From Nemertoderma westbladi (taxonomy: Eukaryota > Xenacoelomorpha > Nemertodermatida > Nemertodermatidae), in contig JAUCBJ010004771.1 of assembly GCA_032718475.1 (NCBI GenBank), positions 1 through 35,021 of the forward strand: DNA of 35,021 bases, given 5' to 3'. Shown piece after piece: positions 34,816 through 35,021 of the stretch; the stretch's first letter is position 1; every line of letters begins with the position of its first letter. Below the pieces are notes generated by a model. The model searched no databases. It had not been told where the DNA came from and saw only the letters and a program-made list of their open reading frames with translations. The position numbers and the translations under genes were made by a program.

Positions 34816-34887
34816 TAGCAGAGCGTGGTTTCGATCCACGGACCTCTGGGTTATGGGCCCAGCACGCTTCCACTGCGCCACTCTGCT
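34816..34887 (-). tRNA. initiator tRNA-Met (CAT)
   Basis: The 72-nt minus-strand sequence folds fully. Acceptor AGCAGAG/CTCTGCT with the A1-U72 pair and discriminator A; anticodon arm CTGGG-CCCATAA-CCCAG with anticodon CAT and the three G-C pairs of initiators; T loop ATCGAAA with the eukaryotic initiator A54. Compared with human iMet, two T-stem pairs are changed on both sides (CGTGG/CCACG), which keeps pairing. No intron, no encoded CCA. A TTTTT terminator follows, so it looks functional. Confidence 0.96.
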
Positions 34888-35021
34888 TCTGCGATCAACT
34901 CTCGATTCTGTGTTGGTTAACATGAGTGACATTTGACAAGTAAGTTTAGTAGCCTCTTAAAGGACACTGGCCCTGAAGATGCGGATAATCTCGCGAAAGT
35001 AACCTAATGAGCCTAAACTAA
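34888..35021. other. right-edge sequence, nothing recognised
   Basis: 134 bp upstream of the tRNA gene; no feature supported. Confidence 0.4.

Overview
The window is nuclear DNA from an animal, most likely an invertebrate. Two + strand genes are recognised from conserved protein motifs: a Par-3/Bazooka polarity scaffold and a spliced Porcupine Wnt O-acyltransferase. Porcupine has GT-AG introns, and an initiator tRNA-Met of eukaryotic type lies near the right end. The Par-3 motifs (NDTGSAGLG in PDZ3, FGRRSMSEKR-like block) recall arthropod Bazooka more than vertebrate PARD3, so an arthropod such as a crustacean is a weak guess. The non-coding DNA is AT-rich, crowded with minisatellites, and carries seven uninterrupted G or C runs of 13 to 25.

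Layout. 1-3.8 kb: three arrays of one 21-bp minisatellite (one reversed relative to the other two), a long-inverted-repeat element made of C4A4-like repeats, and the par-3 5' region. 3,874-7,842: par-3 as one uninterrupted, GC-rich exon. 7.9-14.0 kb: AT-rich intergenic DNA with a 65-bp duplication, two inverted-repeat structures and an 0.8-kb G-rich minisatellite. 14,067-28,810: porcupine, eight coding exons whose phases all join to a 533-residue protein. 28,976-33,664: a 4.7-kb satellite with higher-order structure directly after porcupine. 34,816-34,887: tRNA-iMet on the - strand.

The most unusual structure is porcupine intron 3. It consists almost wholly of a 36-bp tandem repeat whose unit is the exon 3/intron 3 junction itself: about 18 bases of exon end plus a consensus GTAAGT donor. 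There are nearly 60 copies in two blocks, split by a 1.7-kb non-autonomous hAT-type transposon with an 8-bp target duplication. A second donor of the same gene (exon 4) is also tandemly duplicated as a 20-bp unit. Intron 5 holds an unrecognised intronless gene on the opposite strand, encoding a long acidic, internally repeated domain followed by two membrane segments.

Function: Par-3 organises apical/junctional polarity with aPKC and Par-6. Porcupine adds palmitoleate to Wnt proteins in the ER. The two are adjacent and co-oriented, but nothing in the sequence shows joint regulation. All calls come from reading the sequence; no database search was run.
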